A DNA stretch of 64,000 nucleotides from Trichosphaerium sp. ATCC 40318 (Eukaryota > Discosea > Flabellinia > Trichosidae), in NCBI GenBank assembly GCA_038496445.1, contig JALMLS010000166.1, forward strand, positions 27,275 to 91,274. Reading direction: 5' to 3'. Every line of letters starts with the position of its first letter. The stretch's first letter is position 1. The notes beneath the pieces are model-generated. The model had not been told where the DNA came from, searched no databases, and saw nothing but the letters and a program-made list of their open reading frames with translations. A program made the translations under genes and the position numbers. Shown here one piece after another: positions 42,546-54,573 of the stretch.

Positions 42546-43660
42546 TTATCTTCTATCTCTTCTGATACGAACGGAGTGAGATTTTTCTGGCATGCCTTCA
42601 ATAGCATATTGATGACTCTTGATGATCATTATAGGTACACCAGGTATTTTTCTAATGCGTGTTAGCGACAAAAAGTATGGAAATATAAAGCATAGCGCCG
42701 AGGGGCGCTGTTTTCGAGTGTACGAAAGAACACGTTTTTTTTTTCAACCAAAATGAAATGAGCGTAAACTAACCTGATCCGTTTCTTCAAATCCCTATCA
42801 CAAGTAGCAACAATATAACATTTATGCTGTTCTACACGGTTACACAAACAGTCATCCGCATATGTGCCTTTATGAGAGCATTTCAAGCGCATAAATCGTG
42901 GATCTTTGGCAATCCTGAAGTAAAGAGCGTTAGTCATTTACTTTTTTTTTTTTACTGTTTGATATTTGACAGATAGACCAACGTGTCAATTAATTTTTGA
43001 AGTTGGTGCACAATTTTTTTTTGAACGTCCAAAGTGTAGGGAAAAGGATTACGTACTTTAAAGCTAAATTATATTTTTGACCAAATTTTTCGAGTTCTCC
43101 GTAAACACAGTCTGTTATACATGGAATAGCTATAATAAAACTGTCAAAATTTATAGAACTACATTGCGAGGTCAATTCGCAATTTGGACGGTTGACAGGT
43201 GCGTAGTTGTGATAATTAATTTGATTTTTTTTTTAAATGTTCTCAAAGCGTCATGATGTGCAGTTTGTTTTACTTTGGTGCTGTGTACGTACCTTTGGCG
43301 AGTAGGCAATCGATAAGACCTTTTACAACTTCAATTCTGTTTGAAATTGAAAACAGAATGAAATTGGTGTCGAGAATAACGTAGTATGGAGGTCCAAGTT
43401 GTGTATTGTGAGAGAACCACAATGCAGAGGATTTTCGTGGTCTACAAAAAAATGTAAGATGCACAGCAGTTACGTTTTCAGAGCTTTTAGGCGCGAGTTG
43501 CGCGTCCGCGTGTTGATTACAGCATGTTGCGCATAGAAAGAAAAAGAAGCGAATGTGTAAAGGACATGGCACTTACTTGAGTGTGAGTCTCTCCTCTCTC
43601 TCCTTCTTTTCGTTCTCTCGTTTTTCAGCTTTAGATTGGGCACTGCGCCTAATTATTGGT
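42546..43660 (-). CDS. FCF1: FCF1/UTP24 PIN-domain ribosome-processing nuclease
   Basis: Exons give [139 protein letters not shown] and [11 protein letters not shown]. These match Fcf1/Utp24, the small-subunit processome endonuclease that cuts at the 18S 5' end. PIN-domain acidic residues are visible (D in ILDTNF, E in YGELE, DD in ADDCL, D in TCDRD). The first exon, expected to encode a short basic start, was not located. The C-terminus (VRIRRDRR) departs from the usual D-Y-G-A-P-R-F. A plus-strand frame at 42,378-42,665 overlaps the last exon and is a shadow. Confidence 0.88.
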
Positions 43661-44030
43661 GTAAATGGCGTTGATATATTAATGTATGTACACGTACAAT
43701 CTACTGTCTTTGTGTGAAATGACTTTTTTCCTTTTAAACGTCTGCGCTCCTAAACTCTTTGTACGGCGACCCTATTATATTACAATTAGTTTCTGGGTAC
43801 AATCCTAAGCGCACCATTGTTCTGCAGCTTGTTAAACGAAAATCGGTGAAAATCGGTTAAGTTCGTAACACCAAACACTTAATACTACCCCAAACAGACG
43901 CAAAACGTCACTCAATCTCACAAATTCAAGCTGACTGCGTCGTAACAACTATCATCATGAGTATACCGCCCTCTAGCAATTTGTAAAGTTCAGACGGTTT
44001 TTTTTTCCTGTTACAACAACTTGGATTCCA

Positions 44031-46027
44031 ATGAGCACCGACCTAGCATTCCTCTCAAGCATTTCGTTTGGAAACGAAACTCACTCAATTCACAGCAAAC
44101 GAAACAAGCCGAAGAGAAAGGCCAGCACATCGCATAAACACCAGCAAGTGAATAAAAGACAGAAACAAGACTCTACACAAAAAGATGGTAAAAAACGGCA
44201 ACCTTCAGAAGTTAAGCAACGAGCGCGTGGGGAGAGCAAATCCTTGGAAGATAACAAAAGATCTCACGTTACAAACGCAACCAACACATCTACAAACAAA
44301 ATGACTAAAACTGCCGATCGCAATGGAAACACACGCGCAAGGCGTAGCATGAGGTACCTTTTCTTACCTTACTTGCTTTCAATCACAATTAAAAGGCCTC
44401 ACCAAAATTACAAAAAAACCGTTTGACGCGCTCCTTTTGCGAGTTCATCGCTTACAATTCGATAATCTTTTTATGACGTTATGAGGTGTTTGACCGTATT
44501 AAATGTTTCTTAGCACGGCTGATAGAGACTTCCTGACCGCCATTCCATTCAGTTCTGGATCGGTACGTTGTAGAGAAAGCACGAACCTTTACTTCTCCGA
44601 AAGAAATTGTCAAAAAGTTACTTTGTTCGGCTATTTCTCTGAAACCACCAGACGCTCTTCACAGCTTTTATTGTTCAAAATTGATGTGCTCACGTATTAT
44701 AGATATCAAATCCACCCACCCCACGCAAAAAGAAGCAGCGCGGCAAATCAAAAGAATCAACAGAAGCAACCCGACCTATTAAACAAACAGAACGTTCTCG
44801 CGCATCAAGGTAATAACGCGTTATCGAAATCCTATTTTTTGTTTTTTTTTCTCGAATTACAGTTTAACCGTTTTTTATTGTAAACTACGCGTAGTACCTT
44901 TTTATATTCATCGCCTTTTGACCTTATTTTAGTGATGCAGATGTACTAAAAGGGAGTAAACTACTCGCTAAACGATTATTACTTGCAACCAAGAACAATT
45001 TGCCTCTAGCTGTTTTTTCTGTTTTGCCTCCGAACTATGGAGGCTCATCGACGTCTCGTGCTAATGTGCTAGCGTAAGTACTTGAGTAACAGTATTGAAA
45101 CCTAATTTTCTTGTAGACCGATCAAAGCTGAAGTTTTAAAGATTTCAAAACCTCCAGAGCACGGTGTATCGTGGTCAACGCTCTTGAGTGTGTACGTGCC
45201 TGTCTTCTAGAATTTTGACATATTTGCTAATACAGCGTTTAGAGAGCAGCCTGCTTATGACCCAGCTGTGTTGATGGAAGTACAAGCCCAGCGATCATTC
45301 AACATGAATTTGCCTTTTTGTAGAGTACGTGAAGTTCTATTATTCGTCAATTAATGTTGGTTGTAGAGTTCGGTTATACCGTGGGTGAGCAAAAGTGATT
45401 TAAAAGAAGATATCAACGAAGCTTTTCGAGAAAAAAATACGTGGCTCACTACCAATATCAATTTGAGCAATATACGCAGTGTGGAACGCAAGCTACTATT
45501 GTGTGCTCTTAAATGCAGCAAGGTAACGTTTGTTTTTTTTCTTGTTGTACTTGTAGTACTCACTTTTCTGTTAGTATATTGACGTTACATCTGTTGCTAT
45601 GGCTCAAGCGTATTTTGAAAAATTAGTTGTAAAGAATGTGGTTGATACTAGTACCCATAAATCATATGGCGCTGCGTGTCTTTACGTGGCTCATAAGTTC
45701 AATACGCCGATGTTGCCAAGCGAGATCAGGGCATCCTTAAAACCGATTCAAGAGGTAACTTAACAACACTCCTGCTTTTTTCTCTTAATGTTACCTTAGG
45801 TCATTCACTCGCTGTTTAGCGTGTCTCGTGCAGACCTCCTTTGCGCCGAACTTCAAGTTCTTATGCTCTTGGGTTTCTCTCTTGTTTTAACCCCAGAAGA
45901 ATACGTTCCACACTTGAAGAAGCTTGGGGCAACACGAGAATATCAAGATTCCTTATTTTCAAAAGTCAGAACGAATAACGCCAATCCAAAGACGCTTTTC
46001 GATAGTAATTTTAAAGGTGTACCCTAG
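44031..46027 (+). CDS. CABLES-type (Cdk5 and Abl enzyme substrate) cyclin-box protein
   Basis: ATG 44031 opens MSTDLAFLSSISFGNETHSI, then a basic low-complexity stretch. Later exons give STADRDFLTAIPFSSGS, KKVTLFGYFSE-like region (VTLFGYFSETTRRSSQLL), FREQPAYDPAVLMEVQAQRS, SVIPWVSKSDLKEDINEAFR, LSNIRSVERKLLLCALKCSK, DVTSVAMAQAYFEKLVVKNV, SYGAACLYVAHKFNTPMLPS and SRADLLCAELQVLMLLGFSL, ending at TAG 46027. The D-L-K-x-D-x-N-E-x-F-R-x-K segment before the cyclin box and the A-x-A-x-x-Y-F-E-K-L helix are characteristic of CABLES, which links Cdk regulation to Abl signalling in animals. About seven exons, intact. Finding it in a protist-like, intron-dense genome is informative for placement. Confidence 0.8.
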
Positions 46028-46089
46028 TGGGCCACGCCTTATCGTTGACACAACGAAAACCAAAATATTAAACCTGTACATAAAATTTT

Positions 46090-47699
46090 TTATTCCTCCG
46101 ATTTTGATCTTCTACTACTATTATTTACACTGTTGTTACTCTTTGAATCAGTTTTTGAGCTTCTTGAAGGTCGTCTCGAGGCTACTTGAGGGATGTCGAG
46201 GGTGCCTATGCGAGCAGTTGTGATCTGTATTGAGACCAACTCAGAGCTTTCTGTCATAGTTGTGCTATTAGCCTCTTCGTTTGTTTGAGATACCTCTGGA
46301 CTGTCATTCTTCTGGCTATTCTTCCGCGCCTTTGGTCGAGTTTTTGGGCTTGATTCTGATGGTGTAAACTTATATTCACTCTCAACTATTCATACAAGTC
46401 AGTACAATGTAAACTGAAGAACGGCTGGACTACTTACCACTTGGCTCAACTGAATGAGAATTTGTGTTCTCGGATTCTTTTGCTACCTGGTCTTCTTTTT
46501 TGTTCCAAGCTAGTAGTAATATTAACGTGGCAGCACAACGTCATTCTCGTACTCTGTATAAGTGCTGCTTGAGATCTTCTTTTCTTCTTTTTCTTCTCCT
46601 TCAAGTTTGAGACGTTGGAACGTTTTCGAGCCATCTTATAGTCCAAGTTCCCTTCTGACGCCATTAACTGTGAGAAGGAGTTAGGGTAAGCTTGTATAAA
46701 ACGTAAACTAAAGGCTAAGCGTACTCTCTTGGTTTGCAACGCTGCTTCTTCTTCGCTACTTGATTCTCTTTTGGGTATAAGCGGTTTCTCGTTTCAGATG
46801 GTGCGTACGTGTCGGTTGTATCTCGCTCGCTGAACTCAGAATCATCTACCAAGTCACCTTTCTAGAAGCAACATATTAGCACGAGGCCTCGTATTTCAAG
46901 GTTTCGACGAAGGAATCTGAGAAACCGTTACAACAAGGCGTACATAACTCTCTTGAGACATAACCTATAATGTATATAAGAGTGTGTATTTAATCAATCG
47001 CGAAATACCTGTGGTGTCTTATTACTTGTCCGTCTAGAATCACATTTTTCGTGTAAATGGTTTGGAATGTGTAGTTTTCCCGAGCAGAACAAGTCGAGTT
47101 TAGATTGCTTACTCTTCGCTAACCCATCTTCCGCTGATGGCTGTGAAAATATGGAATCTTCTGTTCTCACGACAGGTCTTCGTGGAAGTGTATCCGTCAT
47201 TGCAAGTCTAGAAGGCTTAGGTTTTATTTTTCTCCTTGCGTATTTCTCATTGTCAACGTGAATGCCACGTCTTTCTCTACATCCATTGCACAAAGATTTA
47301 CGTTGCTTCCAAACAAGTAAAACAACGGCACATGTAAGGGCAGCAGCGAATATACATAAAACACCTTAAACGAGGTAAGAAAAAAGTGATTGAAATGCGT
47401 TTATTGTTTTGACGAAAAAATAAAAAAAAGTTTTACCGTTTGGCGGTATCAAACGACACAGTCGCTTGAAGGACCTTAGGTTACGTACTTAGGGAGATAC
47501 GGTATGCTAGCAATGTTTTAGTACTAGTTTCCCCGTTATTTTGCCTGCTATTGTCTCGTGGTGTGCTCGTCTAACGGTTTTAGCTGTAAAAACGTTATTT
47601 TAGAGAAATATGCAATTACCTGGCATAAAGCAATTAGCGGCAGTAATAAAACTACTACGAGTAGCTTTAAACTATACCCCCAGATACGTTCGGACATAA
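46090..47699 (-). CDS. Single-pass membrane protein with long basic cytoplasmic tail
   Basis: ATG 47699 starts a signal-peptide-like segment (LKLLVVVLLLPLIALCQ). After short exons (KTVRRAHHETIAGK, FKRLCRLIPPNG) a transmembrane helix appears: GVLCIFAAALTCAVVLLVWK. The tail is basic and serine-rich: GCRERRGIHVDNEKYARRKI, QPSAEDGLAKSKQSKLDLF, NLKEKKKKKRRSQAALI, NDSPEVSQTNEEANSTT and SRRSKSEE, ending at TAA 46090. The short ectodomain and long tail look like a receptor or adaptor; no kinase or known domain was found. One early exon junction is not phase-resolved. Confidence 0.5.
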
Positions 47700-48600
47700 G
47701 CGAAGCGGTTTACTAGTTGCTAAATTGAAAACAAGGAAATTTCTTTTTTTTTTGGGTTCTTTGCTTTCTCTGTTACGTTTGGTAGCTTAAAATCTAAGGA
47801 AAGTACTATTGAACCTTGGATTTGGCCTATATCTGCAGTAATTGGATTTCAGCGTTGAACCGAGAATTCCTCCGCTACACCACTCTGGACGCCCATAAAA
47901 TGGTTTTAATACGCAAAGGAGCCACTTTGAGGTGTAAAGCACAAAACTACTAAAAACAAAGCACAAAGAGGAAAAACTCCAAAACTAAGCCAAGAATTGC
48001 GACTATAAGATTAAACGTTGAGTGAGAATGTTTGATCATTCTTCAGCGGTTTAAGATGGCCAAAGTGGTTTGTTTTATCATGTTTTTCGGTGTACTTTAA
48101 ACGCGCTGTTACAACGTATACACCTATGATGTTTGTAGTTGCTTGTGATGAGAAACTAAGTAGTTTTGTTGGATGACATCTCATTCTCGACTGCAGCAAT
48201 TTGGCGAAGTAAACTAGGTTTACATGACGTACCACAGTTTAGTCTAACAATGACTTGTTCTTGGGCTAAATGCAGGATGTAAAAAAGTATAGAGACATTT
48301 GGTTGTATAGTCTTTGATCGCCTGCCAGGCCGGTACCGGACCGTTGCCAGTTCTATGTGTTACTACTGGTTAAAGATATGTTAGGTATCGTATTCATTGG
48401 TAGAAAAGCTTAGTATGCTAGTAACTGTATTGTATTTTAACTTGTTAAAATCATTCATAGAAAGTGTCTCCTAGTGTCCACGATTTTAGGTAGGCTACTT
48501 CGTATAAATGGTAGAGTCTTGTGACATAGATTCCAAGGGAAGGTTAGGTTCAGGAAGTGATACACGTGATTTTGTGTTCCATATTTTTAAGCTTCATGCG
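47700..48600. other. Intergenic stretch with a tRNA-like box pair
   Basis: No gene supported. Around 47,845-47,895 the minus strand contains an A-box-like TGGTGTAGCGG followed closely by a B-box-like GGTTCAACGC, too close for a tRNA. The minus frame at 48,011-48,235 lacks splice partners or motifs. Confidence 0.3.
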
Positions 48601-48729
48601 CAACAGGATACCGTGGGAAGAATATAGAAAAACTATTAGAACACAACCATTGCAACTTGCAATTGTTATTCATTGCAAGTATGTTATTACGTGAATTACC
48701 CTTTTACCGCGAACCGCACGTTTTCAGGA

Positions 48730-50452
48730 AGAACAAGGTATTGTTAAGTCGTGGTGTATTCAATTGCTCACAAACAACCACCTGTATACTATGACTCTAT
48801 GCTGGGAGAAGAAAGACGAATGCTGTCTTATTTAGTTGACAGCATGTCCGCTAGTCTGGAGCTTTACTGTTTTTTTGTTGGCTGTAACCATAATAATTAC
48901 GGCAACGTACGAAGAGATGTTACTTTAGCACGTGACTTCAACAGTCCTAAACGTCGCTACAAAATTTGGTTAGAGTATTTACCTATTATTTAGTACATGT
49001 AACATAAGCGATCCACGTGCTATTTGTAACCTTTCAAGTACAAATATTGAAGAGTCAGTATGTTGTGATATAGTCTATTGTAATTGTACACAACAGTAAG
49101 TGTATTTAAGTAAGAAAATCTGACACCTAAAGTAGTGGTAATTCTGTTCCCAGTTGCTCTTATATGATTTCAGTATGTTGTACTATTCATGTCTTTGTCG
49201 CTCACGACTTGTATTTTATAGAATAAGTCTGTTGGGGAATGCATAAACGAAGGTAAATGTTGTACACTACTACTTTAAGTTGTTGACTTATTGAACATAA
49301 ATAGGTGGCAATTGTGCAGAAGAGAGGAGACAAATTTGTCAAGTGCAATGCCATACTTGCTGGGTTTTTGAGGCTAGAGTAAGACACTAAATTATGAACT
49401 TTTTCACTTTTGTAGCAGTATAAATGCGTTTGGGAATAGACTGACACATCACGCATGTGAAAAGTCACATGTCTAGTTGTATACAAGCGTTTCGCATTGA
49501 TCTAATGTGGTTTAGTGGAACTATACTTGCTTGTATAACAAAGATGACGTGTGTTGCAGTGGTGAAAATAACCGCTTTTTAAAAAATTTAACTTTTAAAA
49601 CATACGGAGAGTCAGTAGTACATCAAACTGACTACAAGGTAAGGCTTTTTTTGCTAGCCATTATCTTTAAGTTTGACTAAACATGAACCAAGATAGGTGA
49701 AAACAGAGTATGCTACTACAACCCAAGCGATTGTTCTGAAATATCTTTTTCTGGAGGTACGCTATCTTGTTCTATTCCTGTTCTCACGTGTGTCGCGGAC
49801 AGGTATACCTCCCGGTGCATGGGTTGTAATAATCATTCTATTCTTTATAGTGATGAGTATAATGATATCAAGCTATTTGCCTTGCCAGTATATATACATA
49901 TGTGACGGTACAGTTGTATGCAATTTATTCTTTTTTATTGAATTCTAATAGGAAACTATGTCGTATGCTTATGGTTTGGTTTTTTGTTGTAGCATCATTA
50001 CTCCACTTGTTATATTTCTTCCAGTACTCCTTCATGCCAGTAAGACTATCATCACACCAATAATACAACATGTTTTCACAATAGCGGCATTCTTCTTTGC
50101 CTGTGTTGGTGCAGGGCTGGTACCGGTGATCACGTGTGATGATATCTACAAACTCCAAAAAAAGTTTGAGATTAACCTTTCCAAAATCACGACCACCTCT
50201 CTTGTCATCACACTGTCATTTACTCAGCTTTTCTTACCTATCAGTGTTACAGCGCCAATAGCGTATATCAGGAAATCAACTGTATTTACAATTGTTACAT
50301 GCTTGTTATTAACAGTACCCCTACTATTGAAAGGTGCCATATTAAGCTGGTGGTTCACACAGAGAACGAACAGGGAAACATCTACCAGTAATATAAAAGA
50401 ACAATCAAACAGCAAGGATGACAGCAACTTTGAACAGGAATCTAGTTTATAA
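48730..50452 (+). CDS. Multi-pass membrane protein with cysteine-rich N-terminal region
   Basis: Candidate exons on the plus strand encode cysteine-rich segments (LELYCFFVGCNHNNYGN, GNCAEERRQICQVQCHTCW, ENRVCYYNPSDCSEISFSG). Then comes a membrane anchor GIPPGAWVVIIILFFIVMSI and an exon with several helices: GLVFCCSIITPLVIFLPVLL, HVFTIAAFFFACVGAGLVPV, TTSLVITLSFTQLFLPIS and VFTIVTCLLLTVPLLLKGAI. It ends with a polar tail (KEQSNSKDDSNFEQESSL) at TAA 50452. About six membrane helices suggest a receptor or transporter; the family is not recognised. The 5' exons are uncertain. Confidence 0.5.
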
Positions 50453-50972
50453 ATACTGAGCGTAAGAAACAGTGACACTATTAATAAATACCATTTCTAA
50501 AAGGTTTCTTACAGAACCTCGCATGTGAGAACTTGCTCATGTTGCCCATGTTGTCGTACACAAGGCGCAAAGTAACTATGTTTTTGGTTTAGCACTAGCA
50601 AGCGTACCCGATATCAATATAACGGAGTGTGATCTTACAATTTAATACTTCTGCCAAACGTTGCAACCTTGAATGATACTACACTACAAAGCCAAAAAGG
50701 AAAGTATGATTTTCAAACTCTTATCTCTTTCGTATTAAATTCTCATTTCAGTCCCATATATTTTGCTGATTGGAAAGTTTACGCAGTTTGTAGCTGGATA
50801 ATACTGTACCACAACTGCTAACAATAATTATTATAGATGGTTATGGGCATGTAGAGAATAGATCTGTAGTATACAAACATCAAACAACAGAAACGAAAGG
50901 GATTGGAATGTAAAATGCCTTTTATTTTATACAATAGATATCTAGGTTTTCAGTTAAAGAAGTAGCTACTCC

Positions 50973-52120
50973 CTACTTTGGTTCGCTTATATTCAATGTA
51001 TCAATAACATTAGTAAACTTTTCCATTGTCATTGTCCAGTCTTTTTCTTCTTCCTCCTACATTAAACATGTTATTTTCACTTAAAACTATTGAACACAAC
51101 TTACAGAGTCTGATAATGAATCGTATCCATCTTTTTTACGTTGTCTGTTTACCTTAGTCCTATCATTCATATTTTTGAATGTACTTGACACCTGTCCAAA
51201 TGCGCCAAAGAATGCTTTTATCAGCTGAAGTAAAATGTCAAATACAATGCTATGTTAAAGTGTCAAACCTCATTTTCATTGAAACCACCTGTTTGATTTC
51301 TTACGTTATCATTGGGATAATCATTAGATCTTGGACGCTTTCTAACACTTGGTTAGCCTACTAAAGAATAAAAAACAATGTACCTAGCGATGTACTCTGG
51401 TTGACTAGTAAACCCAAATTGACGTGTAGGGAGTTTAGTTTCCACGTGAATAATGACAGTACCAATTCGATTTTCAGGTGAATTGTAATACAAATTTACC
51501 TCGAATTTGCCTACGTGAGCAAACTGAAGGTAAATAATTGCCTTAGTTTGAGCATCGTTAGTCTGTTGTTCGCTGCGAAAAAGTCTTTCGAAAGCTCCCG
51601 TTTCGAAAGCTTCGTTCCACTGAGCGGTATTGAGGCCCTTGGAGTATTTCCCTATGCGAAAATTAACTCCAAATCAAGCCAATGGCTCTAAACACAAAAG
51701 AACTTGCACAAGCACGTGATGGAGAAATAAACGTCATTCCAATTGTAAACACCATCGCTTGGTAAGTCTACAATGAGAGGATTATCCTCTGGTATTGAGT
51801 CCTTGAAGGCATACGCCTTGCTTTGTTAGTGAAGGAACTGATCTTTGATAACTTCCACGTACCTGTTCTTTGCCATACCGAGCGCCTTTAGGCATATAGA
51901 TCTCTTTGACGTTAACTCTAAAACCATACAGTAGGTTGTAGCCTAGTTTACAATAAAACACATCAGTACACTCAGAGATAATAAAACATGCGTACCAGGC
52001 TCCATTTTGATAGGAGGAACTCGTTTGTGTTAAAAAAATAAAAAGTTTTGACAGGTCAAGAATATTCTGAACGGGCGGTTTTTCGATATTCATTTCTGTT
52101 GTCACGTGTGCTGTGGTCAT
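50973..52120 (-). CDS. Unknown multi-exon nuclear-type protein
   Basis: ATG 52120 starts MTTAHVTTEMNIEKPPVQNI. Exons continue LLYGFRVNVKEIYMPKGARY, KYSKGLNTAQWNEAFETGAF, TKAIIYLQFAHVGKFEVNLY, TVIIHVETKLPTRQFGFTSQ, VRKRPRSNDYPNDNVRNQTG, LIKAFFGAFGQVSSTFKNMN and EEEEKDWTMTMEKFTNVIDT, ending NISEPK at TAG 50973. A basic KRPR patch could be a nuclear signal. Splice sites are good, but I do not recognise the fold. Confidence 0.55.
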
Positions 52121-52470
52121 TGTTAGTAATGGATAGTCAACAATTGAACATACACTCTAGTTAGTTTGAGTTATGACAGCGTCATTTATTTTTCAACGTG
52201 ATCGTTGGACTAGCAGAGATAGTATACCAGCTAATAGGTAGAAAAAAGTAGGCCTAGGATTAGTACAGTAGACATGTTTGGATGGTTGTAATACTGAAAA
52301 TATTGAAAGAAATTTACCAGTAGTTCGATACTGTGTTGGCAAGATATGCCTTTTTATAGAATGGTGTCACAGTAGGGTACAAATATTGGGTGTACAAAAA
52401 CTAAACTATTTTTAAGTAACATGTTTATTACAGAGAGTTACAAGAGCATTACATAAAAGTCAAGTTGCTT

Positions 52471-53439
52471 TTACATGCTTCTACTTCTTTTTCGTTTCAT
52501 CATGAGACTTTGATGGTTGCTGAATGTGACTGTCATATGACCTGAATTTGATGTGTGTACTTGATAGTAATGCATTGTAGCAAAGCGCTCTAAGCTTGAT
52601 AATGACTTGAGTGCTTGAAAGCTAGTTTGAGCATAAACTGTTTTCACTTCAACATTTCGTATTTTTTTCCAATTGTTGATGATTATAGGTGATAGAAAAT
52701 CTCCATAAGTATCACTAAGTGATGTGAACATTCCTCTAAAGTAGAAAGTTTGGATATTAGGAATAGATTTAAGAAGCCATGAACAAGACTTGCAAACATC
52801 AATACCATTAACTTTCAAAGAAAGAAATGTCACATTTTCGAAAACACGATCATCCATCGCTATAAAGTCAAAGCCATCTGTTTCATCGATACTATTTTCT
52901 TCTATTCTAATATATTCAACATGTGGCGATTGTTTTAATATCTCATAAAGGCAATATAGAGCCCTTGTATACTTAAAGTCTACCCTTGTTAGATTGTTTA
53001 ATTCGACAGTAGTTACAGCCTTTAAAACTGGTCTTCTAAAGCCACCAGTTAGGTATGAAACACAAAGCCACTGTAAAGAGTTTGGTGTAGCTATTAAAAT
53101 ATCTTCAAGAGGTATAGAACCAGTGCTGATCATAGCTTCTGGATTTTCAAGTGAAAAATGCGAAAAATTCCGGATAGAAAGCTTTACCATTGGTTTGAAG
53201 AGCGCGCTTAATGTTGACTTGTATTTTGGGTCTATGTGCGCACAAACGTAGTCTACACACAAAGAAGTGTTGTTGTAGCTTTCCTCTTCCTTTACAATAT
53301 CTCTAAGGTTTACAATGCGTTGAGGCTTTAAATAATAGATAGAATACCATTCTTTACATACAATACAAGATTTAGCACGTGTTCTAAGCGAAAAATAATC
53401 CAGTTTAAGATAAGCAATTAATTTGCTTGGTTTTCTCAA
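52471..53439 (-). CDS. Intronless F-box-like/LRR-like protein, start unclear
   Basis: A 322-codon frame begins, without ATG, at RKPSKLIAYLKLDYFSLRTR and AKSCIVCKEWYSIYYLKPQR, which matches the second half of an F-box. The body holds irregular LRR-like strands: LQWLCVSYLTGGFRRPVL, VTTVELNNLTRVDFKYTRAL, ENVTFLSLKVNGIDVC and IPNIQTFYFRGMF, ending KRKRSRSM. Upstream a TAA closes the frame; a short first exon with a GTTAAC donor is possible, otherwise the 5' end is lost. It lies beside another F-box gene. Confidence 0.55.
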   Translation of the reverse strand: MRKPSKLIAYLKLDYFSLRTRAKSCIVCKEWYSIYYLKPQRIVNLRDIVKEEESYNNTSLCVDYVCAHIDPKYKSTLSALFKPMVKLSIRNFSHFSLENPEAMISTGSIPLEDILIATPNSLQWLCVSYLTGGFRRPVLKAVTTVELNNLTRVDFKYTRALYCLYEILKQSPHVEYIRIEENSIDETDGFDFIAMDDRVFENVTFLSLKVNGIDVCKSCSWLLKSIPNIQTFYFRGMFTSLSDTYGDFLSPIIINNWKKIRNVEVKTVYAQTSFQALKSLSSLERFATMHYYQVHTSNSGHMTVTFSNHQSLMMKRKRSRSM

Positions 53440-53530
53440 AGAAGTATCGTATTGAAGTTAACCTTGCAGAATAATACATCGTTTGTGTTATGGGTTGGGG
53501 AACATGTACTTGACCTATACTGACTGAGTA

Positions 53531-53752
53531 TGTACGACCTGACATAGTGCTATTTTATGCTAGTACTTAGCTTATTGTTTAGAACGGCTCCTCATTTGGC
53601 ATGCTTGTGATTTTCTGATCTTACGATCATGTTAAGTACTCTGATAGTGTCACTAAAGCATAGTTACAGAGTCGCCCAAGGGCTACCATCCACGTAGCAT
53701 TCAAAAAACAACTAAGCACTAGTATTAAATTAAAGCTATGTCAGGTCATATC
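53531..53752. repeat. Imperfect inverted repeat (foldback-like)
   Basis: Arms of about 50 bp (53,531-53,580 and 53,703-53,752) share GACCTGACATAG and CTAGTxCTTAG in inverted orientation, with an A/T-rich mismatched centre and about 120 bp between arms. It sits in the gap between two F-box genes and could be a foldback MITE. Confidence 0.5.
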
Positions 53753-53964
53753 TAAGGCATTTTTAAATACTCTTCAAGGTCATATTCAGTATGTTACTTT
53801 ATTGTTGACAGATTATACATTCTGAAAAATGTAAGTAGTTAATAGCTATTCCGGATTCAATGTTTAAGAGATGTAGCTGTACGATATAGTACTATCCTTG
53901 TACAAGTCTTTTCACCTGGTCTCTTGACTTCACAAAGAGCTTCTCTGTATTTTGTTTTTCATGT

Positions 53965-54573
53965 TTAACAATAAAAACTTAGGGGATACTCTCTACATTC
54001 TTCGAGTACACCATTGACATAAGTAAATTGCTTCCATAGTTTGCCATTGTAATGCCACTCTTTAAACTCTCCTTCAAGCTTTCCATCATTATAGTTACTT
54101 ATCTTATACACCTTGCCATCTTCATGCCACTCTTTACACTCTCCTTGAAGTTTGTCATTGACATAGCGACAAAACTTGCATAGTTGTCCATCCCTGTACC
54201 ACATTTTGAACTCTCCGTCTAGTTTATCACAAACATAAAAGCAGTGCTTCTTAATATTACCTCCAGGATACCACTCCTTATACTCACCATTGTATCTACA
54301 ATTAAAAAACCGGCAATATAGTAGCAATTGACCTGAATCATACCAACACTTGTAATCTCCATGCGCTTTACCATGCATGTAACGAATTTGACTTACAATT
54401 ACAATCCTAGATTTAGAGGTTCTCTTATATCGTGACCACTTGCCGTGTTTGTTCAATTCAATATCAAACCTTGTTGTAGCCGCTGTGTACCTTGATAATA
54501 GAGGCCATTTAATATACGATTCGCCGTCTGTGTCTATGATATCAAGGTGTATCTCAACTGGCAGTTGAAACAA
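53965..54573 (-). CDS. Intronless F-box/YwqK-MORN-type repeat protein (intact copy)
   Basis: This 202-codon frame starts MFQLPVEIHLDIIDTDGESY, an F-box-like motif, followed by TRFDIELNKHGKWSRYKR. Six repeats follow with the pattern G-E-x-K-x-W-x-x-x-G-x-x-x-x-x-x-x-Y: GDYKCWYDSGQLLLYCRF, GEYKEWYPGGNIKKHCFY, GEFKMWYRDGQLCKFCRY, GECKEWHEDGKVYKISNY and GEFKEWHYNGKLWKQFTY. Repeats of this kind form an elongated beta sheet. Together with the F-box, a role as substrate-binding adaptor is inferred. It is the only full-length member of this family in the window. Confidence 0.8.
   Translation of the reverse strand: MFQLPVEIHLDIIDTDGESYIKWPLLSRYTAATTRFDIELNKHGKWSRYKRTSKSRIVIVSQIRYMHGKAHGDYKCWYDSGQLLLYCRFFNCRYNGEYKEWYPGGNIKKHCFYVCDKLDGEFKMWYRDGQLCKFCRYVNDKLQGECKEWHEDGKVYKISNYNDGKLEGEFKEWHYNGKLWKQFTYVNGVLEECREYPLSFYC

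Noticed and set aside
42378-42665. Plus-strand frame with a hydrophobic segment ([15 protein letters not shown])
   Set aside because: It overlaps the last coding exon of FCF1 on the minus strand, which has clear homology.
47845-47895. Possible glycine-type tRNA on the minus strand
   Set aside because: A-box and B-box-like words are too close and no acceptor or anticodon stem can be drawn.
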